Source of the DNA: Solimonas aquatica
GTDB taxonomy: Bacteria; Pseudomonadota; Gammaproteobacteria; Nevskiales; Nevskiaceae
Direction of reading: 5' to 3'
Length of the DNA stretch: 64,000 nucleotides
Assembly: GCF_900111015.1 (NCBI RefSeq)
Contig: NZ_FOFS01000001.1
Span: 310,001 to 374,000, forward strand
Part shown: positions 43,108 through 52,936 of the stretch, one piece after another
Layout: the number at the start of each line of letters is the position of its first letter
How positions within the stretch are numbered: position 1 is the first letter of the stretch
Notes under the pieces: model-generated
What the model was told of the DNA's origin: nothing
The model's database searches: none
What the model saw: only the letters and a program-made list of their open reading frames with translations
Position numbers and translations under genes: made by a program

Positions 43108-44285
43108 TCTTCCAGCGCCGATGCCGGACCGAAGAACTCGTAGTGGCACTGCGTATCCGGCACGCCAAGACTGCTCAGCGAGCGCTTGACCTGCGACATG
43201 AACGGCTTGGGGCCGACGAAGTAGACATCGATGTCGCGGTGCTCCGGCAGCCAGCCGGCGAGTTGAGACTCGCTGACGAAGCCGATGGCGTGGGCCTGAT
43301 CATCGTGGCGTGGTTCGCTGTAGCAGAAGCGATGCCGGATCTGCTCGTGTCGCGCCGACAGGTCTTCGATCTGGCGTTTGAAAGCGTGAGCACCGCCGTG
43401 GCGCGCGTAGTGGATGAAGTGGATGTCGCGACCGGAGCCGAGCGCGGCTTCGAGCATGCTCAACGCTGGCGTGATGCCGACGCCGGCGGTGATCAGCGCC
43501 AGCGGTCGCGAGGAATCCTTCAGCGTGAACGCGCCAGCCGGCGGGAACAGTTCCAGCGTGTCGCCGACGCCGGCTCGATCGTGCAGATAATTGGACACCT
43601 GTCCGGCCGGCTCACGCTTGACGCTGATCCGGTATTCGTCGCCGTTGCCGAGCATCGACAGCGAATAGTTACGGCGGTGTTCGGTGCCGTCGATGACGAC
43701 GCGCAGGCCGATGTACTGGCCGGGAACGAAGTCCGGCACCGCGCCGCCATCGGCCGGGCGCAGGTAGAACGAGGTGATCTCCTCGCTCTCCGCTTCCTTG
43801 CGCGAGACGGTGAAGGCGCGCGCGCCGCGCCAGCCGCCGGGCTGCGCTGCCGCATCGGCATAGGCCTGTTCCTCGGCACCGGTCAGCAGGCCGGCGAGTA
43901 GGCCGTAGGCTTCGCCCCAGGCCTCCAGCACCGCGTCGGTGGCGATCTCGGCGCCGAGCACTTCGCGGATCGCGCGCAGCAGACAAGTGCCGACGATCGG
44001 ATAGTGCTCGGGCAGCACCCGCAGCGAAACGTGCTTGTTGACGATCTGCCCGACCAGTGGGCCGAGCGCATCGAGCCGGTCGATGTGTTTGGCGTACATC
44101 AGCACGCCGTTGGCGAGCGCCCTTTGCTGCTCGCCGCTGTGCTGGTGGGCCTGATTGAACAGCGGCCGGACCTGCGGATACTCATCGAGCAGAATCCGGT
44201 AGAAGTGCCGGGTCAACGCCTCCCCTCCGGTTTCGAGCAGCGGCACAGTGGACTTGACGATCTCGCGGTGTGCTTCGGACAACAT
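43104..44285 (-). CDS. hmp: flavohaemoglobin, nitric oxide dioxygenase
   Basis: 393 residues, standard length. Globin domain 1-140 with TyrB10 (Tyr29), GlnE7 (Gln53) and proximal His85 in VNKHVSLRVLPEHYPIVG; FAD domain 150-255 with RRNYSLS and GQVSNYLHD; NAD domain 260-390 with LALITAGVGITPALSMLE and YFVGPKPFMSQVK. It converts NO and O2 to nitrate using NAD(P)H in the cytoplasm. Divergent from norR; two GT-N7-AC sites in the gap imply NorR activation. Ribosome site GGAGAGGATC. Confidence 0.96.
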   Translation of the reverse strand: MLSEAHREIVKSTVPLLETGGEALTRHFYRILLDEYPQVRPLFNQAHQHSGEQQRALANGVLMYAKHIDRLDALGPLVGQIVNKHVSLRVLPEHYPIVGTCLLRAIREVLGAEIATDAVLEAWGEAYGLLAGLLTGAEEQAYADAAAQPGGWRGARAFTVSRKEAESEEITSFYLRPADGGAVPDFVPGQYIGLRVVIDGTEHRRNYSLSMLGNGDEYRISVKREPAGQVSNYLHDRAGVGDTLELFPPAGAFTLKDSSRPLALITAGVGITPALSMLEAALGSGRDIHFIHYARHGGAHAFKRQIEDLSARHEQIRHRFCYSEPRHDDQAHAIGFVSESQLAGWLPEHRDIDVYFVGPKPFMSQVKRSLSSLGVPDTQCHYEFFGPASALEE

Positions 44286-44389
44286 GATCCTCTCCGAAAT
44301 AGCGCCGCCGAAAAGAGCGGCCCGCCAGAACAGCCAAGAAGTAGGCCAGCCATAGTCACGAATGAAAACAGGTGTTTGTATATTTATGA

Positions 44390-44400
44390 GTCATAATGAC
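44390..44400. promoter_or_regulatory. NorR enhancer-type site 1
   Basis: GTCATAATGAC: the NorR pattern GT-N7-AC with the inner GTCA...TGAC symmetry. Lies in the 156-base hmp/norR intergenic region. Confidence 0.6.
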
Positions 44401-44415
44401 TGTATCAAAGTTGGT

Positions 44416-44426
44416 GTCTTTATGAC
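44416..44426. promoter_or_regulatory. NorR enhancer-type site 2
   Basis: GTCTTTATGAC, GT-N7-AC, centred 26 bases from site 1 and 16 bases before the norR ATG. NorR normally uses three such sites; a clear third was not found. Confidence 0.55.
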
Positions 44427-44441
44427 TTCAGTTAAATCAAT

Positions 44442-46007
<1,566 letters not shown>

Positions 46008-46036
46008 TCCTTCGAGGTCGGCGCTTTTACTTGAGT

Positions 46037-46108
46037 TTTGTAGGTGAAGCTTTGTCAGCTGACGGATCAAATTTTGTCGACAGTTAGGTAAAACCTTGTC
46101 ACCTGTTG
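46037..46108 (+). repeat. four TTGTC-type repeats upstream of the SirB2/ECF genes
   Basis: Related words at 46037 (TTTTGTAGGTGA), 46051 (TTTGTCAGCTGA), 46073 (TTTGTCGACAG) and 46095 (CCTTGTCACCTGT), the last three about 22 bases apart. Two contain short palindromes (TCAGCTGA, TGTCGACA). They may be operator copies or ECF promoter -35 elements. Confidence 0.4.
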
Positions 46109-46129
46109 GGTGTCCCGACACTCTGCGGC

Positions 46130-46480
46130 ATGCTATTCACCGCGCGTGGCCTGGGCGTTCTCCTCGGCATTGACACGGCGATGGCGCCGCGCACGCGCAG
46201 GGTCAGTGTGGTCATCGACACCGCGCTGTTGACGGCAGCCCTGCTGCTGCTCGTCATGCTGCGGCTCAACCCGCTGGTCGTGCCCTGGCTGCAAATGAAG
46301 CTCGGCCTGCTCGCGGCTTACATCGGCTTCGGCACGCTGGCGCTGCGGCGGGCTCGGACTCGCGGCGGCAAGGCGGCGGCTTACGTGGCCGCGCTGCTGT
46401 GCTTCAGCATGATGGTCGCGGTGGCCCGCACGCACGATCCCGCTGGGTTTCTGACGGTTTTCCGTGGAGCAGGTTCATGA
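46130..46480 (+). CDS. SirB2-family membrane protein, short N-terminus
   Basis: 116 residues from ATG 46130 (a TTG at 46106 would add eight). Matches SirB2: FTARGLGVLLGIDTA, VVIDTALLTAALLLLVM, LGLLAAYIGFGTLALR and RGGKAAAYVAALLCFSMMV, three predicted membrane helices. The family normally has another helix before the FxxRG motif, absent here, so the gene may be 5' truncated. Function of the family is unclear. Same strand as the ECF sigma gene about 50-105 bases downstream. Confidence 0.65.
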   Translation: MLFTARGLGVLLGIDTAMAPRTRRVSVVIDTALLTAALLLLVMLRLNPLVVPWLQMKLGLLAAYIGFGTLALRRARTRGGKAAAYVAALLCFSMMVAVARTHDPAGFLTVFRGAGS

Positions 46481-46528
46481 GATGAGGCCGTCGGGTTCGA
46501 TGGTTTCCGGCACGCCGGGAACGGCCAG

Positions 46529-47326
46529 ATGGCTCGCGTCATCCAATGCACAGGAACCCATCAGGCACCGAACCTCAAACCCGCCATGCCGAGCGCAGCC
46601 CCTGACACCGCTGAATTGCCGGATTCCGCACTCGCGCAGCGCATCGCCGCCGGGGATGGCGTCGCGTTCGGGCAATTGATGCGGCGCTACAACCAGCCGC
46701 TGTACCGCACCGCGCGCAGCATCCTCAAGGACGACGCCGAGGCGGAGGACGCGCTGCAGGACGCCTGGCTGCAAATCTACCGCGTCATCGGCGGCTTCCG
46801 TGGTGAAGCCCGGCTCCTGACGTGGCTGACGCGCATCGTCGCCAACGAGGCCCTCGCGCGCCTGCGCAAGCACAAGCGCCGCGCCGAGATCATTCCGATC
46901 GCCGGCGATGCGCTACAGGACGTGCCCACCGAGGAGGACCCGATGTTCGCCCATGCCGCCGACACCGCCGAACCGCCGGAAACGGGTGTGCTGCGTGACG
47001 AGTTGCGACGCCTGATCGAACGCAGGATCGACGGCTTGCCCGACGCCTTCCGCACCGTGTTCGTGCTGCGCGAGCTGGAGGAGATGACCGTGGAGGAGGT
47101 GGCCGCCAGCCTCGGCATCCCGCCCGCCACCGTGCGCACGCGCTACTTCCGGGCCAAGGGCCTGCTGCGCGAGGCGCTCGCCCGCGAGATCGACTTCAAC
47201 CTCGAAAACGCCTTCGGCTTTGCCGGCGAGCGCTGCGACCGCATCGTCGCGGGTGTGCTGGCGCGGCTGGGGCACCCGCTTCCGGGCACAGGCCCGCTTT
47301 CACCCACGGAGAGACGACATGTCTGA
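46529..47326 (+). CDS. ECF-subfamily RNA polymerase sigma factor
   Basis: 265 residues from 46529; ATG 46586 (MPSAAPDTAELP) is equally possible, neither having a clear ribosome site. Region 2: FGQLMRRYNQPLYRTARSIL, EDALQDAWLQIYRVIGGFRG and LLTWLTRIVANEALARLRKH. Region 4: LPDAFRTVFVLRELEEMTVE and EVAASLGIPPATVRTRYFRAKG. An extra C-terminal tail of about 40 residues follows. No anti-sigma gene is adjacent; instead it overlaps a Tat-exported ferritin-like gene by 8 bases. Confidence 0.9.
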   Translation: MARVIQCTGTHQAPNLKPAMPSAAPDTAELPDSALAQRIAAGDGVAFGQLMRRYNQPLYRTARSILKDDAEAEDALQDAWLQIYRVIGGFRGEARLLTWLTRIVANEALARLRKHKRRAEIIPIAGDALQDVPTEEDPMFAHAADTAEPPETGVLRDELRRLIERRIDGLPDAFRTVFVLRELEEMTVEEVAASLGIPPATVRTRYFRAKGLLREALAREIDFNLENAFGFAGERCDRIVAGVLARLGHPLPGTGPLSPTERRHV

Positions 47327-47927
47327 TACGCAAATCCCTTCTACCCTCATTGACGTCGGCGGTTCGCGCCGTTCATTCCTCAGGCGCTCGGCGCTGCTCT
47401 CGGGTGCCGCCGTCGCCCTGCTTGGCGGTGTGCCGCTGCGCGGGATTGCGGCGCACAACGACGCTCAGGCCAGCAGCGACGTCAACATCCTCAATGTCGC
47501 CCTCGGTCTCGAACACGAGGGCATCGCGGCCTACCAGATCGGTGCCGGCAGCGGCCTGCTCGACAAGCCGACGCTCGCTGTCGCCAGCCTGTTCCTGAGT
47601 CACCACGAGGGCCACCGCGAGGTGCTCATGGGCGCCATCAAGAAAATGGGCGGCACGCCGGTCGCGGCCAAGACCACGGACGAGTACAAGGCCAGCGAGA
47701 AGCTCAACGTCAAGGCGATCAAGACCGCCGCCGATGTGTTGCGCCTCGCGCAGCGTCTGGAGTTGGGCGCGGCGAACGCCTACATCGGCGTGATGCCGAG
47801 CTTCACCGACCGCAGCCTGTCGCAGGTCGCGGGTCGTCTGATCGCCGACGAAACCATGCACTGGACGGCGCTGACCCAGGCGCTCGGCGAAGCGCTGCCC
47901 AAGCCGACGCTCAGCTTCGGCGCCTGA
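47319..47927 (+). CDS. Tat-exported ferritin-like (DUF4439-type) protein
   Basis: 202 residues from ATG 47319 with GGAGAG upstream. Twin-arginine leader SRRSFLRRSALLSGAAVALL (residues 16-35). The mature four-helix part has ferritin-like ligands: NVALGLEHEGIAAYQIGAGS, FLSHHEGHREVLMGAIKKMG, QRLELGAANAYIG and GRLIADETMHWTALTQALG. A periplasmic di-iron role is likely. Proteins of this type often follow an ECF sigma factor and may be its target. Confidence 0.85.
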   Translation: MSDTQIPSTLIDVGGSRRSFLRRSALLSGAAVALLGGVPLRGIAAHNDAQASSDVNILNVALGLEHEGIAAYQIGAGSGLLDKPTLAVASLFLSHHEGHREVLMGAIKKMGGTPVAAKTTDEYKASEKLNVKAIKTAADVLRLAQRLELGAANAYIGVMPSFTDRSLSQVAGRLIADETMHWTALTQALGEALPKPTLSFGA

Positions 47928-47989
47928 GGCCGGATGCGATGGCGGCAGGCTCGGGCCGCCATCGCCCCTACAACATCCTGGAGGCATCC

Positions 47990-48421
47990 ATGCGCATCCA
48001 TCGCGGGATCGGGCTGCTCACGGCGACCCTGCTGCTGCCGCTGGTGTCGTCGGCCGCAGCCGACGCCAAACGCGGCGAAAAGCTTTACACGGGGCGCTGT
48101 GGCGCTTGCCACTCGATCGCCGACAACGGCGCCGGACCGCGACACCGCGGCCTGTTCGGCTGCAAGGCCGGCACCCAGGCGGGCTTCAATTACTCCGATG
48201 CCCTCAGGAAGTCGGGCATCGTCTGGGATGACCAGACGCTCGACCGCTGGCTGGCCGATCCCAACAAGATGGTGCCGGGCAACAGCATGGCGGTGCAGTT
48301 GGCCAGCGACCCCACTGACCGCGCCGACCTGATCGCCTGGCTGCGCGCCGCCACGACGGGCGAAGGCAGTTGCCAGCGCGCCGGCAGCGCCGGGCAGGGA
48401 CAGTCCGCCGCCCACCGGTGA
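47990..48421 (+). CDS. exported c-type cytochrome
   Basis: 143 residues from ATG 47990 with CTGGAGG six bases upstream. Sec signal peptide 1-24 (GLLTATLLLPLVSSAAA), one haem-binding CGACHS motif, class I cytochrome c fold of the cyt c550 type (GPRHRGLFGCKAG, FNYSDALRKSGIVWDDQTLD), with candidate axial Met in KMVPGNSMAV. A periplasmic electron carrier and plausible donor to the CuA-containing NO reductase encoded 860 bases downstream. Confidence 0.9.
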   Translation: MRIHRGIGLLTATLLLPLVSSAAADAKRGEKLYTGRCGACHSIADNGAGPRHRGLFGCKAGTQAGFNYSDALRKSGIVWDDQTLDRWLADPNKMVPGNSMAVQLASDPTDRADLIAWLRAATTGEGSCQRAGSAGQGQSAAHR

Positions 48422-48449
48422 TGGCGATCCGCCTGGCCCAGGAATCCAC

Positions 48450-49181
48450 ATGCCCGACAACGCACGCCTGACGACTCCCGACGGCACCCCGTCGGCCACT
48501 CGATCGCCTGCGTCGGACCGCATCCGACAGCGGCTGCTTGCGGCCGGTCAGCGCCACCACGCCAACGACAACATCTCGTCCTTCATCCGTCCCGGCGAAC
48601 TGGGGGAACTCCGCCGGGAAGTCGAGGAGAAGATGCAGGCGGTGCTGCACGCGCTGGTGATTGACACCGACAGCGATCACAACACAACGGACACGGCCCG
48701 GCGGGTGGCGAAGATGTTCGTCGGCGAGGTGTTCCGTGGCCGCTACGAGCCTGCGCCACCGGTGACGGAGTTCCCGAACATCTCGCGCCTCAATGAGCTG
48801 ATGATCGTCGGTCCGATCAAGGTGCGCAGTGCATGCTCGCATCACCTCTGCCCGATCCTCGGCAAGGTCTGGATTGGCGTCATGCCCAGCGCATCCTCAG
48901 CCCTGATCGGCCTATCCAAGTACGCACGTCTGTGCGAATGGATCATGAGCCGCCCGCAGATCCAGGAAGAGGCGGTGATGATGCTCGCCGACGAACTCGA
49001 ACAGCGCATGCAGCCGGACGGCCTGGCCGTGGTCATGGAGGCCAGTCACTTCTGCATGCACTGGCGCGGCGTCAAGGACGACGGCTCGCTGATGACCAAC
49101 TCGATCATGCGCGGCGCGTTCCTGAATGATGCTGCGCTCCGGCGCGAGTTTCTGGGACTGCTGAGCAAGCACGAGCGCTGA
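48450..49181 (+). CDS. folE: GTP cyclohydrolase I
   Basis: 243 residues. Signature of FolE type I: KMQAVLHALVIDTDSDHNTT, DTARRVAKMFVGEVFRG, zinc/active-site SACSHHLCPILGKVWIG, LIGLSKYARLCEWIMSRPQI, and SHFCMHWRGVKD supplying the second zinc cysteine. It makes dihydroneopterin triphosphate from GTP. The N-terminal 40 residues are variable. Why a pterin gene rides with NO-defence genes is unclear; spare folE copies elsewhere are often stress-induced. Confidence 0.92.
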   Translation: MPDNARLTTPDGTPSATRSPASDRIRQRLLAAGQRHHANDNISSFIRPGELGELRREVEEKMQAVLHALVIDTDSDHNTTDTARRVAKMFVGEVFRGRYEPAPPVTEFPNISRLNELMIVGPIKVRSACSHHLCPILGKVWIGVMPSASSALIGLSKYARLCEWIMSRPQIQEEAVMMLADELEQRMQPDGLAVVMEASHFCMHWRGVKDDGSLMTNSIMRGAFLNDAALRREFLGLLSKHER

Positions 49182-49239
49182 AGCCTCAGAGCGCTACTGC
49201 GCGCTCCGGTGCTTGCTTTGTTGTACGCCTGACTTGTAT

Positions 49240-49262
49240 AACATATATCGAAAATGTATCTT
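49240..49262 (-). promoter_or_regulatory. NsrR-like operator upstream of norS
   Basis: On the minus strand AAGATACATTT-T-CGATATATGTT; 17 of 22 defined positions match the NsrR consensus by hand. It ends 20 bases before the norS ATG and just before the GGGAGGAG ribosome site, so NsrR binding would block transcription. Confidence 0.6.
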
Positions 49263-49282
49263 ACTAAAGGGAGGAGTTTCCT

Positions 49283-49816
49283 ATGCAAGGCTTGGCATGG
49301 AGTCTGTCGCTCGTTCTGATGGCGGGCGTCGCCCTCATCTTCCTTCGGGTTGTTGCGGGAGCCAGCCAGCCGGGCGGCGATGCCGGCACGATTGCCGCCG
49401 CGGGCTACCGCTGGCGCGACCGGCTGTTCTGGGTCGTGATCGTGGCGGGTGTCGCGATTTCCTTCGCGACGCTGAGGAAATGGCCGATCCCCGGCCACGC
49501 CGCAGCAGCGGCTACACCCGACGTGATCGTTCGCGCGGTCGGACATCAGTGGCGCTGGGAACTTGACCGCGACACCGTCCGGCCTGGAGAGCTGGTGGAG
49601 TTTGAAGTCACCTCGGCTGACGTGAACCACGGCTTTGCGATCTATAGACCAGAAAAGTCCCGCATCCTTGCGCAGGCGCAGGCCATGCCCGGCTACACCA
49701 ACAAACTGCAGGTGCGTTTCGACGAGCCGGGCGACTACGAAGTGCTGTGCCTCGAATACTGCGGACTCGCGCATCACGCCATGCGCGCCGTGATCAAGGT
49801 CCGCGCAGACTCGTGA
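49283..49816 (+). CDS. norS: sNOR subunit II (CuA-containing)
   Basis: 177 residues from ATG 49283 with GGGAGGAG upstream. Two N-terminal membrane helices (about 6-24 and 48-64), then a cupredoxin domain with a complete CuA site: His116 (VNHGFAIY), Cys156, Glu158, Cys160, His164 and Met167 (CLEYCGLAHHAM). It accepts electrons from a c-type cytochrome. Followed by subunit I, SenC and a membrane protein, the norS-norY-senC-orf1 order described for sNOR in nitrifiers. An ordinary cytochrome oxidase subunit II would look similar; subunit I decides. Confidence 0.85.
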   Translation: MQGLAWSLSLVLMAGVALIFLRVVAGASQPGGDAGTIAAAGYRWRDRLFWVVIVAGVAISFATLRKWPIPGHAAAAATPDVIVRAVGHQWRWELDRDTVRPGELVEFEVTSADVNHGFAIYRPEKSRILAQAQAMPGYTNKLQVRFDEPGDYEVLCLEYCGLAHHAMRAVIKVRADS

Positions 49817-49830
49817 AAGGGGAGAACGCC

Positions 49831-51282
49831 ATGAACACCACCACCCAGCCATCTCCCGACACGTCCACCGCCAGGCTCGCGTTCCAGCTCTATGCCGCAA
49901 TCGGGATCGCGGTCTTTCTGCTCATGATGGTCGGCGGCGCCACGCTGCGCGCCACGCAGGCCGCCTGGATGCCCTTGGCGCCGAATTTCGCCTACCAGCT
50001 GCTGACCCTACATGGGGCGGGGATGGTCGGCACCGCCGGCCTCGCCGGTGCGGCGGTCATGTGGTATTTCCTGCGCCGCCACGTTCCGCTCTCGACCGGC
50101 ATGTTCCTGGCCATGCTCGGCCTCTCGCTGGTTGGCGTGGTGATGATCCTGGCGGCGATCGGCCTCGGCGGCTATGCGGGCGCCTGGACCTTCCTCTACC
50201 CGCTGCCGGCCAAGGGCATGGTCTGGGGCGTGCACGCGGCGGCCGGGTTCGCCGGTGGGCTCGTGTTGATCGGCGTCGGGTTCCTGCTGTTCTATCTGGA
50301 CTGCGCGCTGGCGCTTCTCAAGCGCTACGGCAGCCTCTGGCGCGCGCTGGGCCTGAATCAGTTGTTCGGCTCCGGGCCGCTGGACAAGTCGCATCCGCCG
50401 ACGGTGGTGGCGAGCACGATGGTGATCATCGTCAACGTGCTCGGCATCCTCGCCGGCGCAGTGGTGCTGATCATGACGCTGGTCAATCTCTACCTGCCGT
50501 CGGTGACGTTCGACCCGTTGCTGATGAAGAACCTGATTTTCTTCTTCGGACACGTCTTCATCAACGCCACGATCTACATGGCGGTGATCGGCGTCTACGA
50601 GATCCTGCCGCGCTACACCGGACGACCGTGGACGATCAGCCGCCCCTTCCTCGCGGCCTGGCTCGCGATCACGCTGATGGTGATGGCGGTGTATCCGCAC
50701 CATCTGCTGATGGACTATGTCCTGCCCAAGTGGATGACGGTCACCGGCCAGGTGCTGTCGTATTGCAGCGGGATTCCAGTGCTGCTGGTGACCGCCATCG
50801 GCACGCTGGTCAATATCCACCGCTCGGGCATCAAATGGGATCTGCCCTCGCGCCTTCTGGTGTTCTCCATTTTTGGCTGGTCAGCGGGCGTCATTCCGGC
50901 GGTCATTGACGGCGTGGTGCGTGTGAACCTGGTCATGCACAACACCCTGTGGGTGCCGGGACACTTCCACTTCTACTTGCTGCTGGGCCTGCTGCCGATG
51001 CTGCTCGGCACACTGTTCTGGGCCTGCACGCGCAGCGGCTGGAAGGAAAGCGCGCTCGACCGCGCCGCGTTCTGGACCTACGGCGTGGCGGGCACAGGGT
51101 TTTGCCTGGCCTTCCTTTTCGGTGGCATGCACAGCGTGCCGCGGCGCTTTGCGGTGTATGACCCGGCCTGGATCGGCATCGCCCAAGTTGGCACTGTCGC
51201 GGCAACACTGGTGCTTGCTGCCGCCGTCATCCTCGGCCTGCGCTTGCTCACGCGCTTGCCTCGGGCCTCGCTGACGGCGTAG
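49831..51282 (+). CDS. norY: sNOR subunit I (haem-copper superfamily NO reductase)
   Basis: 483 residues, about 12 membrane helices, ATG 49831 with GGGGAG. Metal ligands present: His61 (TLHGAGMV, low-spin haem), His241 (FFFGHVFIN), His290-His291 (VYPHHLLMD), His378 and His380 (VPGHFHFY). Where oxygen reductases have HPEVY, with the Tyr cross-linked to His, this protein has HVFIN, with Asn245 in the Tyr position; loss of that Tyr argues for NO rather than O2 reduction and is the pattern reported for sNOR. K- and D-channel motifs are not evident. Oxygen-reductase activity cannot be excluded from sequence alone. Confidence 0.82.
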   Translation: MNTTTQPSPDTSTARLAFQLYAAIGIAVFLLMMVGGATLRATQAAWMPLAPNFAYQLLTLHGAGMVGTAGLAGAAVMWYFLRRHVPLSTGMFLAMLGLSLVGVVMILAAIGLGGYAGAWTFLYPLPAKGMVWGVHAAAGFAGGLVLIGVGFLLFYLDCALALLKRYGSLWRALGLNQLFGSGPLDKSHPPTVVASTMVIIVNVLGILAGAVVLIMTLVNLYLPSVTFDPLLMKNLIFFFGHVFINATIYMAVIGVYEILPRYTGRPWTISRPFLAAWLAITLMVMAVYPHHLLMDYVLPKWMTVTGQVLSYCSGIPVLLVTAIGTLVNIHRSGIKWDLPSRLLVFSIFGWSAGVIPAVIDGVVRVNLVMHNTLWVPGHFHFYLLLGLLPMLLGTLFWACTRSGWKESALDRAAFWTYGVAGTGFCLAFLFGGMHSVPRRFAVYDPAWIGIAQVGTVAATLVLAAAVILGLRLLTRLPRASLTA

Positions 51283-51289
51283 GCGCCGG

Positions 51290-51931
51290 ATGAGCGTACT
51301 GCGGACCGCGATCGTCGCCACGCTGGTCTGCGTGGCCGGCGTTGCGGTCGCGCACCGGGCTACCGACGGCTTCGCCGCGTTCACACTGGAATCGGCCCGG
51401 CGCCTACAGGCGCTGCGCGCGCCGGCTCCGGTTCCAGACCTCGCGCTCCAGCTTGCCGATGGCGACCAGGTACGGCTCCATGACCTGTCCCGCCCAGTGC
51501 TGCTGGTGGATTTCATCTATACCCGCTGCATGACCTATTGCCAGGCGCTCGGCTCGGTCTACGCGCGTCTGCAGCAGCGCCTTGCACCGGAGATTGCCGT
51601 TGGAAAGGTGCAGCTGCTGTCGGTGAGCTTCGACCCTGAACGCGATGACCCTGCAGCGCTGCGTGCCTACCGCAAGCGCCACAGTCGCGAGGCAACGGGA
51701 TGGGTGCTCGGCCGTCCCGTTGGGCCACCGGGCCGGCAGGACTGGCTCCGCGCCTTTGGCGTGGTGGTGATTCCCGACGGCCTGGGCGGTTACGCCCACA
51801 ACGCGGCAGTGCAGGTGATCGGGTCGGACCGCAAGCTCGTCGCGATCCTCGATTACAGCGACCTCGACGGAATCGTGAAAATCGCCCGCGAGCTCGCCGA
51901 GGTCGCCCCGCGTGATGTGGCCGCACGCTGA
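51290..51931 (+). CDS. senC: SCO1/SenC copper chaperone
   Basis: 213 residues. N-terminal membrane anchor (residues 5-22), then a thioredoxin-like SCO domain: LLVDFIYTRCMTYCQALGSV supplies the copper-binding CxxxC (TRCMTYC), and a late His in GYAHNAAVQV can complete the site. It delivers copper to the CuA centre of NorS in the periplasm. Starts 7 bases after norY. Confidence 0.9.
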   Translation: MSVLRTAIVATLVCVAGVAVAHRATDGFAAFTLESARRLQALRAPAPVPDLALQLADGDQVRLHDLSRPVLLVDFIYTRCMTYCQALGSVYARLQQRLAPEIAVGKVQLLSVSFDPERDDPAALRAYRKRHSREATGWVLGRPVGPPGRQDWLRAFGVVVIPDGLGGYAHNAAVQVIGSDRKLVAILDYSDLDGIVKIARELAEVAPRDVAAR

Positions 51932-52538
51932 CTCGCGCCGGTGGCTGGCGGCCGCCGTGGCCCTGTGGCTTGCACTGGCGACGCCGCCGCTGCGCGCCTC
52001 GCTCGAATCGAGCATGGCGTGGCACATGCTGATGCAACTGCCTCTGCTCGCCGGCGTCGGGTACCTTGCCGGCGTAGCGTGGTTGCAGGCGCGGTCGGGC
52101 AGCGTGGCGGCGCGCACGCTGAAAGGAACCCAGTCGTTCAACGCCGGCGGCGCCACCGGCATCATCGCCGCGAGCTTTGCGATGCTGTTGTGGATGCTGC
52201 CGCGCGGCCTCGATTTGGCGCGACTCGATGTCGCCATCGATGCGCTCAAGTTCGCCACCGTTCCGCTTGCGGGCTTGGCCATCGCCCTGTCCTGGCCGCG
52301 CCTTCCCGTCATCGCGCGCGCGGTGGTGCACCTGGAAGTGATCGCGACCTTCTTCCGCTTCGGCTGGGGCTATCTCACCGCCGAGCAGCGGCTGTGCCTC
52401 GCCTATCTGACCGACGACCAGGCGCGCACCGGCGAACTCCTGCTCTGGTTCGGCGCGATCTACGCAGCGGCGGTGACGTGGCGACCGCTGTTCGGCCCCG
52501 CGCCACGCCAGCAGCGTGAACTGGACAAGACCGCGTGA
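51915..52538 (+). CDS. sNOR cluster membrane protein (orf1)
   Basis: 207 residues from ATG 51915, overlapping senC by 17 bases. Hydrophobic, about five helices (WLAAAVALWLALATPPL, LLAGVGYLAGVAWL, AASFAMLLWMLPRG, FATVPLAGLAIALSW, LLLWFGAIYAAAVTW). Histidine-bearing segments SMAWHMLMQLP and VVHLEVIATFF might bind a cofactor. Occupies the orf1 position of norSY-senC-orf1; likely assembly factor or accessory subunit. Confidence 0.8.
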   Translation: MWPHADSRRWLAAAVALWLALATPPLRASLESSMAWHMLMQLPLLAGVGYLAGVAWLQARSGSVAARTLKGTQSFNAGGATGIIAASFAMLLWMLPRGLDLARLDVAIDALKFATVPLAGLAIALSWPRLPVIARAVVHLEVIATFFRFGWGYLTAEQRLCLAYLTDDQARTGELLLWFGAIYAAAVTWRPLFGPAPRQQRELDKTA

Positions 52539-52582
52539 CGACTTCGGCCTGACAGGACGCACCCACCGCGTCGGGCGCCGCA

Positions 52583-52710
52583 GATCCGTTCGAGTTGCTG
52601 GATGATCGGGTTGGAACCGATTCGACCATCGTGCTCAACGCGATGCCGATCAAAGGACTGGAACAGGGATTCATCAATGATCCGGCGCCGGCCCACGTGG
52701 ACCGCGGTTC
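52583..52710 (+). pseudogene. istB fragment at the right end of the island
   Basis: Plus-strand frame reading PFELLDDRVGTDSTIVLNAM and PIKGLEQGFINDPAPAHVD, clearly related to MELLDDRVGSHSTIILGQMP and VKEWHSFINDPALAD of the complete IstB at 37 kb but diverged. Only about 40 codons survive. It is in opposite orientation to the left IS21, with its 3' side towards the outer boundary at 52936. The rest of 52539-52936 has no gene; a TGCGCA unit at 52890 resembles the left-end repeats. Confidence 0.75.
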
Positions 52711-52936
52711 AACGAGCCGCTGTTCGCGATCATGATCGTGGCCGGCAGCCGACTGATCCTTTTCTTGGCGAGCCTCCTTGCAAGACTGCCGCCGTTGCCG
52801 CATAGCTTCGCGGCCTACCGCACCATCCTGATCCGATCTACGCACCGCTCAACTCACTGGCGTCAGCAGATCAGCTACAACGGCGTGACTGCGCAGTTCT
52901 GTTGGCGATCCCTGCTCAACTACCTGACAGTCTGTA

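Noticed and set aside
43175-43901. Plus- and minus-strand frames within hmp
   Set aside because: Hmp is complete with all domain motifs; the others are shadows.
44310-44345. Sigma-54 promoter candidate TGGCC...TTGGCT before hmp
   Set aside because: Spacing between the GG and GC elements is off by one from the required 10 bases, so not listed as a feature.
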